A stretch of DNA of 64,000 nt from Gracilimonas halophila (GTDB taxonomy: Bacteria; Bacteroidota; Rhodothermia; Balneolales; Balneolaceae), in contig NZ_JBHULI010000025.1 in the NCBI RefSeq assembly GCF_042684365.1, forward strand, positions 434,001 to 498,000. The letters are read 5' to 3'. Shown in pieces: positions 1 through 10,900 of this stretch. Below the pieces are notes generated by a model that saw only the letters and a list, made by a program, of their open reading frames with translations, was not told the origin of the DNA and searched no databases. Made by a program: the position numbers and the translations under genes. How positions within the stretch are numbered: position 1 is the stretch's first letter; every line of letters begins with the position of its first letter.

Positions 1-1023
1 TCGGAAGAACTGGAGAGGTATGTTCATTCATATAGTTCAGATAAAGCGTTTTTGATGGTAGATGCTTTTGTATTGGAACATCACCGGGCTCATTTTGAGT
101 CGGTACTTGGGAAGAAATTTTCAGAGCTTCATATTTTTGAAGTACCCCGCGGAGAGAAAGCTAAAAGCTTTTCCGTTTATCAAAAAGCAGTCGATTTTGT
201 TCTGGATAAAGGTGTAGAGAGAAGCACTCCGCTTTTCGCGATCGGAGGCGGGGTAACCGGAGATCTTGCCGGTTTTGTTGCAGCCACTGTGCTTAGGGGA
301 ATCCCGTTGATCCACATTCCAACAACATTGCTTGCCATGGTCGACAGTTCCATCGGCGGAAAAACCGGGATCAATCACACCGTAGGGAAAAACCTGGTGG
401 GGAGTTTTTATCAACCCGATGCTGTTTTTGCTGATGTCAAGTATCTCGAAACTTTAGCCGAAAAAGAGTGGGTGAACGGAACAAGTGAAGTATTGAAATA
501 TGGGATGATCCACAGCCCCGAAATTCTGGAACAAGTTAAATCGTTGTTAGATAACAATGAGTTCAATATTGGAAAGGCTTGGCTGCCTCTCATACAGGAA
601 AGTGCACAAATAAAAGCGAATGTTGTTGAGGAAGATACTTTAGAGGCAGGCAAAAGAGCTTTTCTGAATTTTGGCCATACCTTTGCCCACGTTATTGAGC
701 GGGAAGGAGCTTACAATGAATATTCGCATGGCGAGGCCGTTTATGCCGGAATGATAGCTGCAGTGTATGCTTCAAACATGTTGGGAGCCGAGATCGAGTT
801 ATCCAATTTATTACAGTTCAAATCGTTGTATACCTTTTCATTGAATAAGATCAGTTCAGATGCTGAGCAATTGACACTACAGATGAGATCCGATAAGAAA
901 GTGAAGGACGAGCAAATTCAATTGATATTGCTAAAGAAAATGGGATCTCCCTATGTGTATAAAGTCTCCGATACGGAGTTTGTTGAACAATCATGGAATC
1001 ATGCTTTAAAGATCTTTGAATAG
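1..1023 (+). CDS. aroB: 3-dehydroquinate synthase, 5' end outside window
   Basis: Converts DAHP to 3-dehydroquinate, the second step of the shikimate pathway, in the cytoplasm with NAD and a divalent metal. The reading frame is open from base 1, so the first in-window start-like codon (TTG at 52) is not the true start and the N-terminus lies upstream. The visible 340 residues contain the NAD-binding GGGVTGDLAGF stretch, the following IPTTLLAMVDSSIGGKTGIN signature, and the metal-site histidine regions (NFGHTFAHVIE and YSHGEAV). The stop TAG at 1021-1023 overlaps the GTG start of the tamB-like gene by one base, so the two are probably translationally coupled. Family assignment is very secure; only the N-terminal end is missing. 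Confidence 0.96.
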   Translation, partial: SEELERYVHSYSSDKAFLMVDAFVLEHHRAHFESVLGKKFSELHIFEVPRGEKAKSFSVYQKAVDFVLDKGVERSTPLFAIGGGVTGDLAGFVAATVLRGIPLIHIPTTLLAMVDSSIGGKTGINHTVGKNLVGSFYQPDAVFADVKYLETLAEKEWVNGTSEVLKYGMIHSPEILEQVKSLLDNNEFNIGKAWLPLIQESAQIKANVVEEDTLEAGKRAFLNFGHTFAHVIEREGAYNEYSHGEAVYAGMIAAVYASNMLGAEIELSNLLQFKSLYTFSLNKISSDAEQLTLQMRSDKKVKDEQIQLILLKKMGSPYVYKVSDTEFVEQSWNHALKIFE

Positions 1024-4000
1024 TGACCTATCTACGCTGGCTACATAAATCCTGGAACGTATTTTGGACCTTTATTGGGGTTCTGGTTCTTACTCTGTCT
1101 ATATGTATTGGCAGTATATTTGGAGCAATGCAGCTTCAGCCTGTTAAAGATCGCATAGCACTTGAATTGCAGGAGCAGTTCAGTAAAAAGTATGAAGGGG
1201 TGTTGACGATCGGTTCTATAAATGGATTCCTGCCATTCAATATTGAACTGGAGGATGTTATCCTGTATCAGGATTCTTCAGCTTATATCCCCGTTTTTGA
1301 AGCATCTGAAGTCTTTGCCTCACTGGATGTATTGTCGATCTTTAGAAACCGTATGCTGGTTCGTTCATTACGGATAAGTGATCCCACTACAGTTTTCGAC
1401 ACTCAGAATGATTATTCCATTGATAAAGCATTTTTGGTAAAGGATGATGCCGGGAATCGTGAATTTGATTCTTTACGGTCTGATTTTGGCTTCCAGGTGA
1501 TCATTCCTTCCGTGGTCATTCAAAATGGTAACATTGTACTAAAAAATATTAGCAAAGCTGATAATGCTTTTACCTCTTCCGACAGCCTGCGTATTCAGGA
1601 TATCCAAATGGATATGTTCTTTGAATTTACTGAGGATCAGCGTTTTATTGATATAAACAGAGTTCAATTCAACGCTCCCGAAGCCGGTTTGAGTTCGGTT
1701 GAAATGTATGGGCAGATCTATAATGATAATCAGTTTTTTGAGCTTAATGCCTTTAACATAAGTACACAAAATTCTTCAATACGTTTTAGTACCGAGGCAG
1801 ATAACGTCAATTTCCTTGCAGGCAATGTTGTCGATCAGTTCATGAATTCTAACCTCAATCTGATCGTTGACCGGATACTCCTTGCTCCGGAGTATATTAC
1901 ACAGCTGAGACCTGATTTTCCAAAGCTGCCAAAATATCTGCAAGGATCCTTGTCGGCAGAGGGAACACTCAGTTCATTCAATATCAATGAAGCTGAATTA
2001 ATTATGGGGGAGAGTTTCGCCAACCTTAGCGGAACTTTGGAAAACCTGACCAGCGCAGCATCATTTGGATATGACCTAAACCTTGAATCATTGATCTTGA
2101 ATGAAAATGAACTTGCTGCTCTACAACCGGATCTGGATGAGGAGCAATTAGAAGCTATTGCCTCTGCAAGGTATACTGCTTTGGTATCCGGGCGTTTAGA
2201 TTCTACAAATATTGCCGCCGATGTGGAAGGAGATCGTGGTCGTATTAAGCTGAATGGTGACATGGTCTGGGGAGATGACATCGCTTCTGATTTTACATTC
2301 AGCACTGATTCGCTTAACCTTGGTTATATATTTGATCAAAGAATTCAGAAAACAAATCTAAGTTTGGAAGGGGAATTTAAGAGTTCATCTTTTAACTTAA
2401 ATAAAGCCAAAGGCGGACTGGTTGTTGAATCCGGAGAAGGGATGCTGGATAACAGGGATTTCAGCAGGATCTCAGTATTGATCAACTGGGATGAAGGATA
2501 TATAGAGCCCGATGTTCGGGCTGATGTTCAGGGAGCAATGTTAACTGCCGGCGGATGGCTTGATATTCAGCAAGAGCAACCCACACTTTCGCTACAAGGG
2601 ACTGCCTCCGGTCTGCAGCTAAAAGGGATCATCCAAAATGCTAATGTACGTCCTGTAGAGGTTGATCTTGAATATAACGCACAGGTGACGGGAAGCAGTC
2701 TTGATAATGCTATCGGGCAGCTGAGCATAGATGTAAAACAGGCAATTTCTGCAGAAGATACTTTAGACCGTCACCAACTATATCTGGATTTTAATAATGA
2801 TGATTCCGAAAACAGAATACTCAGATTTACCTCAACTGCTTTTGATGCTTTAATAGAAGGGAGTTATCAGCCTTCTTCTTTAGCTGTATTATGGCCTCAG
2901 TGGAAACGGTACTTTATAGAACAGGTCAATGAAGAGATTTTATTTAAAGCAGGAGATTCATTTTCAGATTCCACGCAGATAACTCAAAATCAAAACCTGG
3001 AACTTAGTGGACGGGTTAAAAACCCTAATATTCTCAATTTCTATTTAGATGGTCTGCCACAAATGGCATCTTCAGCCAGATTTAGTTCCTCAATAAATGT
3101 CAATTCTTCTCAGGTACTCTTCAATAGTTCATTTAATGACCAGTTTACCAGATTTGGTGACTTCCAGGCAGACTCTTTGGTAGTTCAGGTTACCGGTGGG
3201 TTCAGGAGAAATGTTCAGCTCAAAGAGTTTTCCAATCTTCAGATTCAGGCGAATTCCAGCACTATAGACTATGATTTCATTGAAGGGAAGAGATTTACTT
3301 TACTGGCCAATTTCCGTGAAGACTCAGTCCAGATCACTACAAATATACTGGATATGTCTGATGGAGCATCTTTGGCATTATCGGGACGTGGACGTCTGCT
3401 AAATGATGCACTTACATTTCACATTCAGGAATTTAATTTGGGGACAGAAGTTTATAATTGGGTGAGCACCGGGGTGCCTGCTTTGACCTATCGTTCAGAT
3501 GAGAAACTTATTTTAGAAGATCTTGTATTTGAAAATGAAGACCAACTTCTCCAATTGAATGGCACATTCAGTTCTTCTCCGGAAGACTCGGTAAATTATA
3601 ATGTCAGATCCATCAACCTTGAAGAGATCTCGAATATTGTTGGGGGCAGGTTAAGTTTTGGAGGTATCCTTGATGGTAGTTTCACCACCCGAACCTTAAC
3701 ATCCGTTCCTACCGTTTATGGAGATGTAGATATTGAAACTCTTAGTGTTGGAGGTTCCCTGGTAGGAGATCTGAATCTTTTAAGTGAGTACAACTCTGAA
3801 CTGGATCGATTTGACACCAATATTACTATTAGTACCGATTCGACCAAGTATCCGGAATATTTCGCCAATACAGGTCGAAGGGGACAGGAATTCAATATCG
3901 ATGGATATATACTTGCTCCAACAGATGGGGGATTTCCGGAAGCCGACTCCTTGTATAAATTCGATCTGGACTTCGAGAATATTGATCTTTGGATACTCCC

Positions 4001-5747
4001 ACTTATAGGTCCCAAAGTTTTTGCAGAAGGTTCCGGCTTGGCAAACGGTTCAGGGACCATTTGGGGAAATGCTGAAACCTATGACTTTAATGCAGACTTC
4101 ATGGTAGGATCTCAGGACGCGGCTTACTTACGGCCTCAGTTCCTTGATACCTATTACTATGCTCAGGGTGAAATTACGTTCAACAGAGAAGACGGTTTGA
4201 ATTTCAAAGACATCTACCTGATAGATCCCTCAGGAGGTAATGCGATACTAAGCGGTTATTACGATTTCAATGATTTTGCACCTGTTGACAGCATGAATAT
4301 TAGCTTAGAAATGGATGAATTTCAGTTCCTGAATAGTTCATTCGACCCTACCGCGGCCTTTTTTGGGACAGCTTATGGTTCAAGTACCGTTACAATATCA
4401 GGAACCAATTTTGATCCTGTTCTGCGTACTGAGGAGCCTATGCGTATTTCGGATTTCTCAGAAATTTCTATTCCCCTGCTCGAAGAAACAGAGTTTGATG
4501 AGGATAACAGGTTTATCAGGTTTGTGGACTCTTTTGATGATGTTGGTCTTAAAAATGGAAGTTATGCTGCCCGGTCTGGGAACAGAGCCAATGGCAGCAA
4601 AGAAGAGACGCAACCTGAAGTTGATCTTTCCTTTGCTGAGCGATTTACACTCGATCTTCAGTTTGAAGCTGAAAACCCAATGACCGTCAGGCTTATCTTT
4701 GATCCTGTTACCGGCGATATTGTTACCGCAGAAGGTACAGGCCGCATGAGAATTTTGCTCGAAGATGAGGAAGTTTCCATGTTCGGGCGGTTTGATATCG
4801 AAGGAGGAAGATATCAGTTTGTAAGTGGTGATATTATAACCCGCCGGCTTGAGTTGGAGCCCGGTGGTTCTATTGTGTGGGAGGGGGACCCGGGAAATGC
4901 ACGCTTAGACCTTAATGCTATTTATAGTGCACGTCCAGATATTACAACACTAAGTAATACCGGTACCAGGGATCCTGAAAATTCACAACGTGTTCCTGTT
5001 GATCTGGTGTTGAATATTTCCGGTACCCTTTCAAGTATCGAGAATAATTTTTTCTTCCGTCTGCCTGAAACCTTTGAATCTCAACAAAATTCAACGCTTT
5101 CAACACAAATTGCCTCCATCAACAGAGATGAAGACCTGAAATTACTGCAAGCTGCCAACTTTATGATCATGGGTAATTTCATTCCTATGTCGTCATCAGG
5201 CCAAACGCAGAATAACTTTTTTGGGGAAAATATCTCCGGAAGTGCAGCAGTGTTGAATCCATTACTCTCAAGTCAGGTTATTAACCCATTGTTATCAAAT
5301 CAGGTAAATTCGTTATTGAACAGCGATTTGAGTAGTTTAGATGTAGACTTTAACCTTAATACCTATAATCAGGTTGATCTCGGTGTTGCACTGAGATTAT
5401 ATAACGATAAACTTATACTGCGACGAGAAGGACAAATTACAGGCCGGCAATCAAATATTGGAGATCTTGGAGCTACCTACAGGATCAACCGGACCTTTGC
5501 CATGACTGCCTTTCATCGTCAGGATCTCACCTTTGGAACGTTAAGCAGTACTGAACAATCACAACAATCTCAGGACATAAATGGGGTAGGGCTTGAAGCT
5601 AAAGTCAGCTTTAATACCTGGGATGAGTTTTTTAAACGGTTATTCTCACCTTTTAGAAAATTGTTTGGTTCAAAGGAGAAAGAGGAAGAAACAGAACAGA
5701 ATCAAGAAGAAATAACAGAAATTAACAGGGTTCAAGATCCCTCGTAA
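1023..5747 (+). CDS. tamB: TamB-like translocation/assembly module protein (DUF490)
   Basis: A 1574-residue envelope protein with one N-terminal membrane anchor (about residues 12-37). A very long repetitive beta-rich body follows, in which short amphipathic strands alternate with polar turns. The C-terminal quarter carries the TamB/DUF490 pattern: FGRFDIEGGRYQF, then a region on RRLELEPGGSIVWEGDP, then a run of strands ending near VDLGVALRLYNDKL. TamB/AsmA-like proteins form lipid-conducting bridges between inner and outer membrane or help outer-membrane protein assembly. The start is GTG at 1023, overlapping the aroB stop. No TamA gene is adjacent, but an Omp85-like barrel gene follows rnr. 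The tail is highly charged (about 25 residues rich in E/Q). Family is clear; the exact role in this phylum is inferred. Confidence 0.88.
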   Translation: MTYLRWLHKSWNVFWTFIGVLVLTLSICIGSIFGAMQLQPVKDRIALELQEQFSKKYEGVLTIGSINGFLPFNIELEDVILYQDSSAYIPVFEASEVFASLDVLSIFRNRMLVRSLRISDPTTVFDTQNDYSIDKAFLVKDDAGNREFDSLRSDFGFQVIIPSVVIQNGNIVLKNISKADNAFTSSDSLRIQDIQMDMFFEFTEDQRFIDINRVQFNAPEAGLSSVEMYGQIYNDNQFFELNAFNISTQNSSIRFSTEADNVNFLAGNVVDQFMNSNLNLIVDRILLAPEYITQLRPDFPKLPKYLQGSLSAEGTLSSFNINEAELIMGESFANLSGTLENLTSAASFGYDLNLESLILNENELAALQPDLDEEQLEAIASARYTALVSGRLDSTNIAADVEGDRGRIKLNGDMVWGDDIASDFTFSTDSLNLGYIFDQRIQKTNLSLEGEFKSSSFNLNKAKGGLVVESGEGMLDNRDFSRISVLINWDEGYIEPDVRADVQGAMLTAGGWLDIQQEQPTLSLQGTASGLQLKGIIQNANVRPVEVDLEYNAQVTGSSLDNAIGQLSIDVKQAISAEDTLDRHQLYLDFNNDDSENRILRFTSTAFDALIEGSYQPSSLAVLWPQWKRYFIEQVNEEILFKAGDSFSDSTQITQNQNLELSGRVKNPNILNFYLDGLPQMASSARFSSSINVNSSQVLFNSSFNDQFTRFGDFQADSLVVQVTGGFRRNVQLKEFSNLQIQANSSTIDYDFIEGKRFTLLANFREDSVQITTNILDMSDGASLALSGRGRLLNDALTFHIQEFNLGTEVYNWVSTGVPALTYRSDEKLILEDLVFENEDQLLQLNGTFSSSPEDSVNYNVRSINLEEISNIVGGRLSFGGILDGSFTTRTLTSVPTVYGDVDIETLSVGGSLVGDLNLLSEYNSELDRFDTNITISTDSTKYPEYFANTGRRGQEFNIDGYILAPTDGGFPEADSLYKFDLDFENIDLWILPLIGPKVFAEGSGLANGSGTIWGNAETYDFNADFMVGSQDAAYLRPQFLDTYYYAQGEITFNREDGLNFKDIYLIDPSGGNAILSGYYDFNDFAPVDSMNISLEMDEFQFLNSSFDPTAAFFGTAYGSSTVTISGTNFDPVLRTEEPMRISDFSEISIPLLEETEFDEDNRFIRFVDSFDDVGLKNGSYAARSGNRANGSKEETQPEVDLSFAERFTLDLQFEAENPMTVRLIFDPVTGDIVTAEGTGRMRILLEDEEVSMFGRFDIEGGRYQFVSGDIITRRLELEPGGSIVWEGDPGNARLDLNAIYSARPDITTLSNTGTRDPENSQRVPVDLVLNISGTLSSIENNFFFRLPETFESQQNSTLSTQIASINRDEDLKLLQAANFMIMGNFIPMSSSGQTQNNFFGENISGSAAVLNPLLSSQVINPLLSNQVNSLLNSDLSSLDVDFNLNTYNQVDLGVALRLYNDKLILRREGQITGRQSNIGDLGATYRINRTFAMTAFHRQDLTFGTLSSTEQSQQSQDINGVGLEAKVSFNTWDEFFKRLFSPFRKLFGSKEKEEETEQNQEEITEINRVQDPS

Positions 5748-5757
5748 AGATATTTTA

Positions 5758-7923
5758 ATGAGTAAAAAAGAAAGACTAAGTAAATTTGAAGAGCTGATCA
5801 TTGACCTGATCAAAAATAGCCCGGATAATAAATTAACGCGAGAGCAAATGATAAGTGTTCTCCGTTTAGAGAGTAATAATGAGATCAAAAAGCTGGATAA
5901 GTCACTGAGTCGGCTTTCAAACAGCAATAAAATTTCCAGAAAGGATAACTATGTATTTCTGGGAAACAATAAGAAGAAAACCAAGAGCAAAAATTCCGGT
6001 GGTAACAGTATTTATGAAGGAAAAATTGATATTTCTGTTCGTGGTACCGGTTATGTGATCACTGAAGAACTGGAAGATGATGTAATGATCTCATCTCGTG
6101 ATGTAGGGACTGCATTGAATGATGATGTGGTTAAGATCCGTATCACCGGAAAGAATAAAAGAAGCGGACAACCGCAGGGTAAGATCCTTGAGATCATAAA
6201 ACGGGGAAAGGATTTTTATGTGGGAACGCTTAAGAAAGTCAGCAAAGAGAACTATGTGATCGAAGCAGATGCTCAATCGGTACACACCAACTTTTTTGTA
6301 CTGCCCGAATACCTGAATGGAGCTCAAGATGGAGATAAAGTGATCTTTGAGCTGGTAAACTGGGTGCATCCCAAAGCCCTCCCGGAAGGAAAGATAAAAT
6401 CGGTACTGGGTAAGTCAGGATCAAATGACGCTAACATCTTATCGATATTAGCAGAAAATGATATGGTTGCCGAATTTCCTAAAGAAGTGGAAGAATATGC
6501 CCATCAAATCCCACTTGAAATACCCAAAGAAGAAGGAAAGAGAAGACGGGATCTGCGTGATGAAAATGTATTTACCATTGATCCGGAAGACGCTAAAGAT
6601 TTTGATGATGCACTGAGTATCAAAAAGCTGGATAACGGTAATTATTACCTGGGTGTGCACATCGCAGATGTTACTCATTATCTCACTCCAAAATCAGTGC
6701 TTGATGAGGAGGCTTACAAACGCGGAACAAGTGTATACCTGGTAGATCGTGTGATCCCCATGCTTCCTGAAGTATTGAGTAATGGTGTATGCAGCTTGCG
6801 TCCGAATGAAGACAAGCTGACGTACAGCTGCTTCATGGAAATTGCTCCAAACGGAAAATTAGTGGATTATTCCATTGAAGAGACGATCATTCATTCCAAA
6901 CAGCGTTTTACTTATGAGGAAGCGCAGGAAGTAGTGGATGGTAAAAAGCATAAGTTCAGCAAAGAAGTAACAACGGTAGCAGAATTAGCACGGATTTTAC
7001 TTGATAAACGTTTCAGGGAAGGAGCCATTGATTTTGATAATCCGGAGCCTAAATTTGTTTTAGATGACGATGGTACTCCGCTTAAAGTGATCATCAAAGA
7101 GCGTATTTTTGCGCACAGGTTGATCGAAGAATGTATGCTCATGGCGAACAAAACGGTTGCCATGCATGTTGAAGAATTGAGAAAAAGTTCACAGAAAAAA
7201 CGTTCGAAAGACCTGTTCCCATTTTTCTATCGGGTGCATGATAAACCCGATCAGGATAAACTGGCGGGTATTTCTGAACAGGTAAAACCCATTGGGATCA
7301 ATTTTGATGTAGGGAAAAAAATCAGCCCAAAGAAAATAAATGATCTTTTAAAACAAGTGGAAAATACAAGCCTTGAGTACATCGTTAACGGTTTGATGTT
7401 ACGTGCCATGGCTAAAGCAGAATATTCGCCCAATAATTTGGGACACTTCGGTCTTGGATTCGGACATTATTCACACTTTACAAGCCCGATTCGCCGTTAT
7501 CCTGATGTCATTGTTCACAGGTTACTGAAAGGATATAATGCCGGAGCACGCGTTTACACTTACGATCAACTTAAGAAAGACGGTGAACATTGCAGTGAAC
7601 GTGAACGGGTAGCAGTGGATGCTGAAAGGGACTCCGTTAAGTTGAAGCAGGTAGAGTTTTTGAGTAAGAAAACAGGTGAAAAATTTGACGGTATTATCAG
7701 TGGAGTGATGGAACGGGGAATTTTTGTGAACCTAAAAGACATTTATTGTGAAGGAATGATTAGAATAAGCGATCTTAAAGGTGACTATTATGTTTATAAT
7801 GACAAACGTCATGCTTTAGTGGGGCGCAAAAGTGGTAAGCAATTTCAACTTGGTGATGAAATTCGTGTTCGTGTTAAAAGTACGAACTTGCAGAAGCGCC
7901 AAATTGATTTTGGATTAGCTTAG
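5758..7923 (+). CDS. rnr: Ribonuclease R (RNB-type 3'-5' exoribonuclease)
   Basis: A 721-residue hydrolytic 3'-5' exoribonuclease that degrades structured RNA. Domain order: N-terminal winged-helix-like region (residues 1-70), basic linker, cold-shock OB domains (about 85-250), RNB catalytic domain (about 265-600) and C-terminal S1 domain (about 640-721). The metal-binding acidic cluster DPEDAKDFDDA is at residues 275-285, and the RNB signature GHYSHFTSPIRRYPD lies near 575-590. The S1 domain is recognisable in KFDGIISGVMERGIF. Length is normal for RNase R. ATG at 5758 lies 10 bases after the tamB stop, so it is read in the same transcript. No lysine-rich tail extends beyond the S1 domain, unlike E. 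coli RNase R. Confidence 0.95.
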   Translation: MSKKERLSKFEELIIDLIKNSPDNKLTREQMISVLRLESNNEIKKLDKSLSRLSNSNKISRKDNYVFLGNNKKKTKSKNSGGNSIYEGKIDISVRGTGYVITEELEDDVMISSRDVGTALNDDVVKIRITGKNKRSGQPQGKILEIIKRGKDFYVGTLKKVSKENYVIEADAQSVHTNFFVLPEYLNGAQDGDKVIFELVNWVHPKALPEGKIKSVLGKSGSNDANILSILAENDMVAEFPKEVEEYAHQIPLEIPKEEGKRRRDLRDENVFTIDPEDAKDFDDALSIKKLDNGNYYLGVHIADVTHYLTPKSVLDEEAYKRGTSVYLVDRVIPMLPEVLSNGVCSLRPNEDKLTYSCFMEIAPNGKLVDYSIEETIIHSKQRFTYEEAQEVVDGKKHKFSKEVTTVAELARILLDKRFREGAIDFDNPEPKFVLDDDGTPLKVIIKERIFAHRLIEECMLMANKTVAMHVEELRKSSQKKRSKDLFPFFYRVHDKPDQDKLAGISEQVKPIGINFDVGKKISPKKINDLLKQVENTSLEYIVNGLMLRAMAKAEYSPNNLGHFGLGFGHYSHFTSPIRRYPDVIVHRLLKGYNAGARVYTYDQLKKDGEHCSERERVAVDAERDSVKLKQVEFLSKKTGEKFDGIISGVMERGIFVNLKDIYCEGMIRISDLKGDYYVYNDKRHALVGRKSGKQFQLGDEIRVRVKSTNLQKRQIDFGLA

Positions 7924-7944
7924 TAACATGTAATCGGTAGTAAT

Positions 7945-10900
7945 ATGAAAGTTAACATACTCTCTGTTTTAACATTTGTCGTTCTATTTCTGGTCTCAGG
8001 TACTTTACCTGCCTCGGCCCAATATTATCCCTTTGGAAAGAACAGGGTTCAATATGAGAACTTTGAGTGGAGGTATATTCAATCTACTCATTTTGATGTC
8101 TATTACTACGGATCCAAGAATTATGAGCTTGCTGAATTTTCGGCAAAGAGTATTGAGGCTGCATACAAGCAGTTAAGGGAAGATTTCAATCATGAAATTT
8201 CCAACCGAATAACGCTAATAGTTTACGATTCACATAATGATTTTGCCCAAACAAATGTAGTGAATCTGCCCACCAGTGCTGAGGGGATAGGCGGTGTGAC
8301 GGATAAGTTGAAGAACCGTATGACCGTTCCTTTTGCAGGAGATTATGCCGATTTCAGGAGAACCCTTCACCATGAATTAGTTCATGCTGTCTTCAATGAC
8401 ATGTTTTATGGAGGTACGGTAAATTCCATTATCAGAAATAATATTCAGCTTCAATTTCCGCTATGGTTTGAAGAAGGTCTTGCAGAATACACTGCCCTTG
8501 GCTGGGATACCAACACCGACATGTATATCAGGGATGCAGTTATCAATAATTACCTTCCTGACATACAATTTTTAAGTGGGTATTATGCGTACCGTGGCGG
8601 ACAATCTGTCTGGAATTTTATTGTAGAAGAATACGGAAGACAAAAGATAGCTGAGATCCTTCAGCGTATTAAAACGTCCAGAAGTGTTGAATATGGAATT
8701 CAACAAGCTACAGGAATGAATATTGAAGATCTTTCCGATGCCTGGGAAGATGCTCTACAGGAACGATATTACCCGGAAGTAGCTGAAAGAGAAAGAGTGG
8801 ATATGATCGCTAATTTACTCACTGAGAGAGGGGAGTTCGGCACGTATAATACAAGTCCTGCAATATCTCCCCAAGGTGACAAGATCGCATTCATAACAAA
8901 TAAACGCGGATATTTTGATGTAGTTGCTATCAGTGCGATAAATGGTGAGAAGCTTAAAACACTGATCAGGGGAGAGGATAACCCGGAGTTTGAAGAACTG
9001 AATATCCTGAATCCCAACATTACCTGGTCTCCTGATGGTCGTAAGATCGCACTTTCCACAAAATCAAAAGGCAGGGATGATATCGCGATCATCGACTATG
9101 AAACAAAAAAAGTTTCAAAGATCGAATTTCCGAATTTAGATGCCATCTCTTCTATCTCATGGTCACCGGATGGTAAAAAACTCGCTTTTGATGGCAATAT
9201 TGGACCATATCAGGATATATTCGTTTACAATATGGAGACTGAAAAGCTCACCAACATAACCGGTGATTTCTTTTCAGATCAGCAGCCGGTATGGGGACCT
9301 AATTCAGAACAGATCTATTTTACATCCGACCGTGGAGATAAAGTTGCTTTGCACTCCTATCATATCAATTATGATCTGCTAAGTGATGACAGCATGTATC
9401 AGACAGATATTTATAGAGCAAGAATAAATTCAACTTCTGCAACCAGACTTACCGACACGCCGCTGTGGAGTGAGAAATCTCCAAAAGTTACTCTTAATGG
9501 CAGATTGGTTTATATCTCTGACCAAAATGGCATTCAGAATGTTTATGAATTTAATTTAAATACTCGTACTGCAACTCCTTTGACAAACCTTCAAACGGGA
9601 GCTTTTCAGATATCAATAAACGGAGATGGTTCACGTCTCGCTTTGAACTCTATTAATGAAGGGTATTTGGATGTTTTCTTACTTCGTTCTCCTTTTGAGA
9701 GAAGGAAACAAGGGGAGCTTTCTCAAAACTATTGGGCTCAACGCAGAGCATCTGAAACACAGGCCGAACGAGTACCGGCTACTAAATATGCCAGTGAGAT
9801 GTTTGCGTCAGGTGCTACCAGAGATGAATCAGGTCCTGCTCAGGGCGCTCCGGATCCAGGCGAAGCTAATATGGCAGAAGCACAAGCAGATACTGTCGGA
9901 CAACCTGAAGAAGATGAATCTGGTGAGATCGATTTTAGAAATTATGTCTTCAGTACTGAAGTGATGGAAGATACAACGTTGGTTTTGGAAGATGTGGTTA
10001 ACTTTAATCCTGAAAACAATATCACTGAAGATGGCCGTTTTCAACCAAAGAACTACCGCCTAAAATTCTCTACAGATATCTCCTATAATCCAACCTTTGT
10101 TGCCTCTACCTATGGCTCTTACGCACTAACCCAATTTATTATCAGTGACCTTTTAGGGGATCACCAGATCGCATTGGGTACAAACTTTGTCTCTGATCTC
10201 AGAAATAGTGACTATTCTTTGCAGTATGGTTATCTGAAAAACCGGACAAATTGGTTCTTTTCCTACTTCCATTCCTCACGAAGGTATCAAACATTCTTCG
10301 GTGAGATCATTCGATTCCGTACTTTTGGCGGCGGTGTAAATGCACAATATCCAATTGATAAATTCAAGCGTATTGACGCCGGATTTTCTGCGATGGGAAT
10401 CACCCGGGATTATAGTTCACTCAGTGATTTATTTGCAGGGTATTCAGTTGGGCAAGATTTTACAGGAAATGAACGAAGTATCTTCTTATATCCCGAGATT
10501 ATTTTTACCAACGACCAGACCTTACCCGGCTTTTTAACACCCCGAGGAGGAAATCGTTATTCCATTGGTCTTTCCGGAAGTCCTGGAGCAGGGGAGAATG
10601 CACCTCAATTCGCATCTTTGTTGGCTGATTACAGAAAGTACGTGAATTTGGGATCACGGTATAGCATTGCTTTAAGAGCCTCCGGAGCGGTATCAGTCGG
10701 TCGTGATAAACAAACCTATTTCATGGGTGGAAGACTGGGGTGGATCAATCAGCGGTTCAACCAAACCGGACTTTCTTTTGATAAGTTAACGGACAGTTTT
10801 TTCACTGTTCCGGCTTTACCGGTTCGTGGTTATGCCTATAATAGTATTTACGGGAGCAATTTTTCTTTGATAAATGCGGAATTCAGATTCCCGTTATTTG

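Noticed and set aside
1835..2305. 156-residue antisense frame inside tamB
   Set aside because: Fully antisense to a long conserved gene, with serine-rich chance composition and no own signals.
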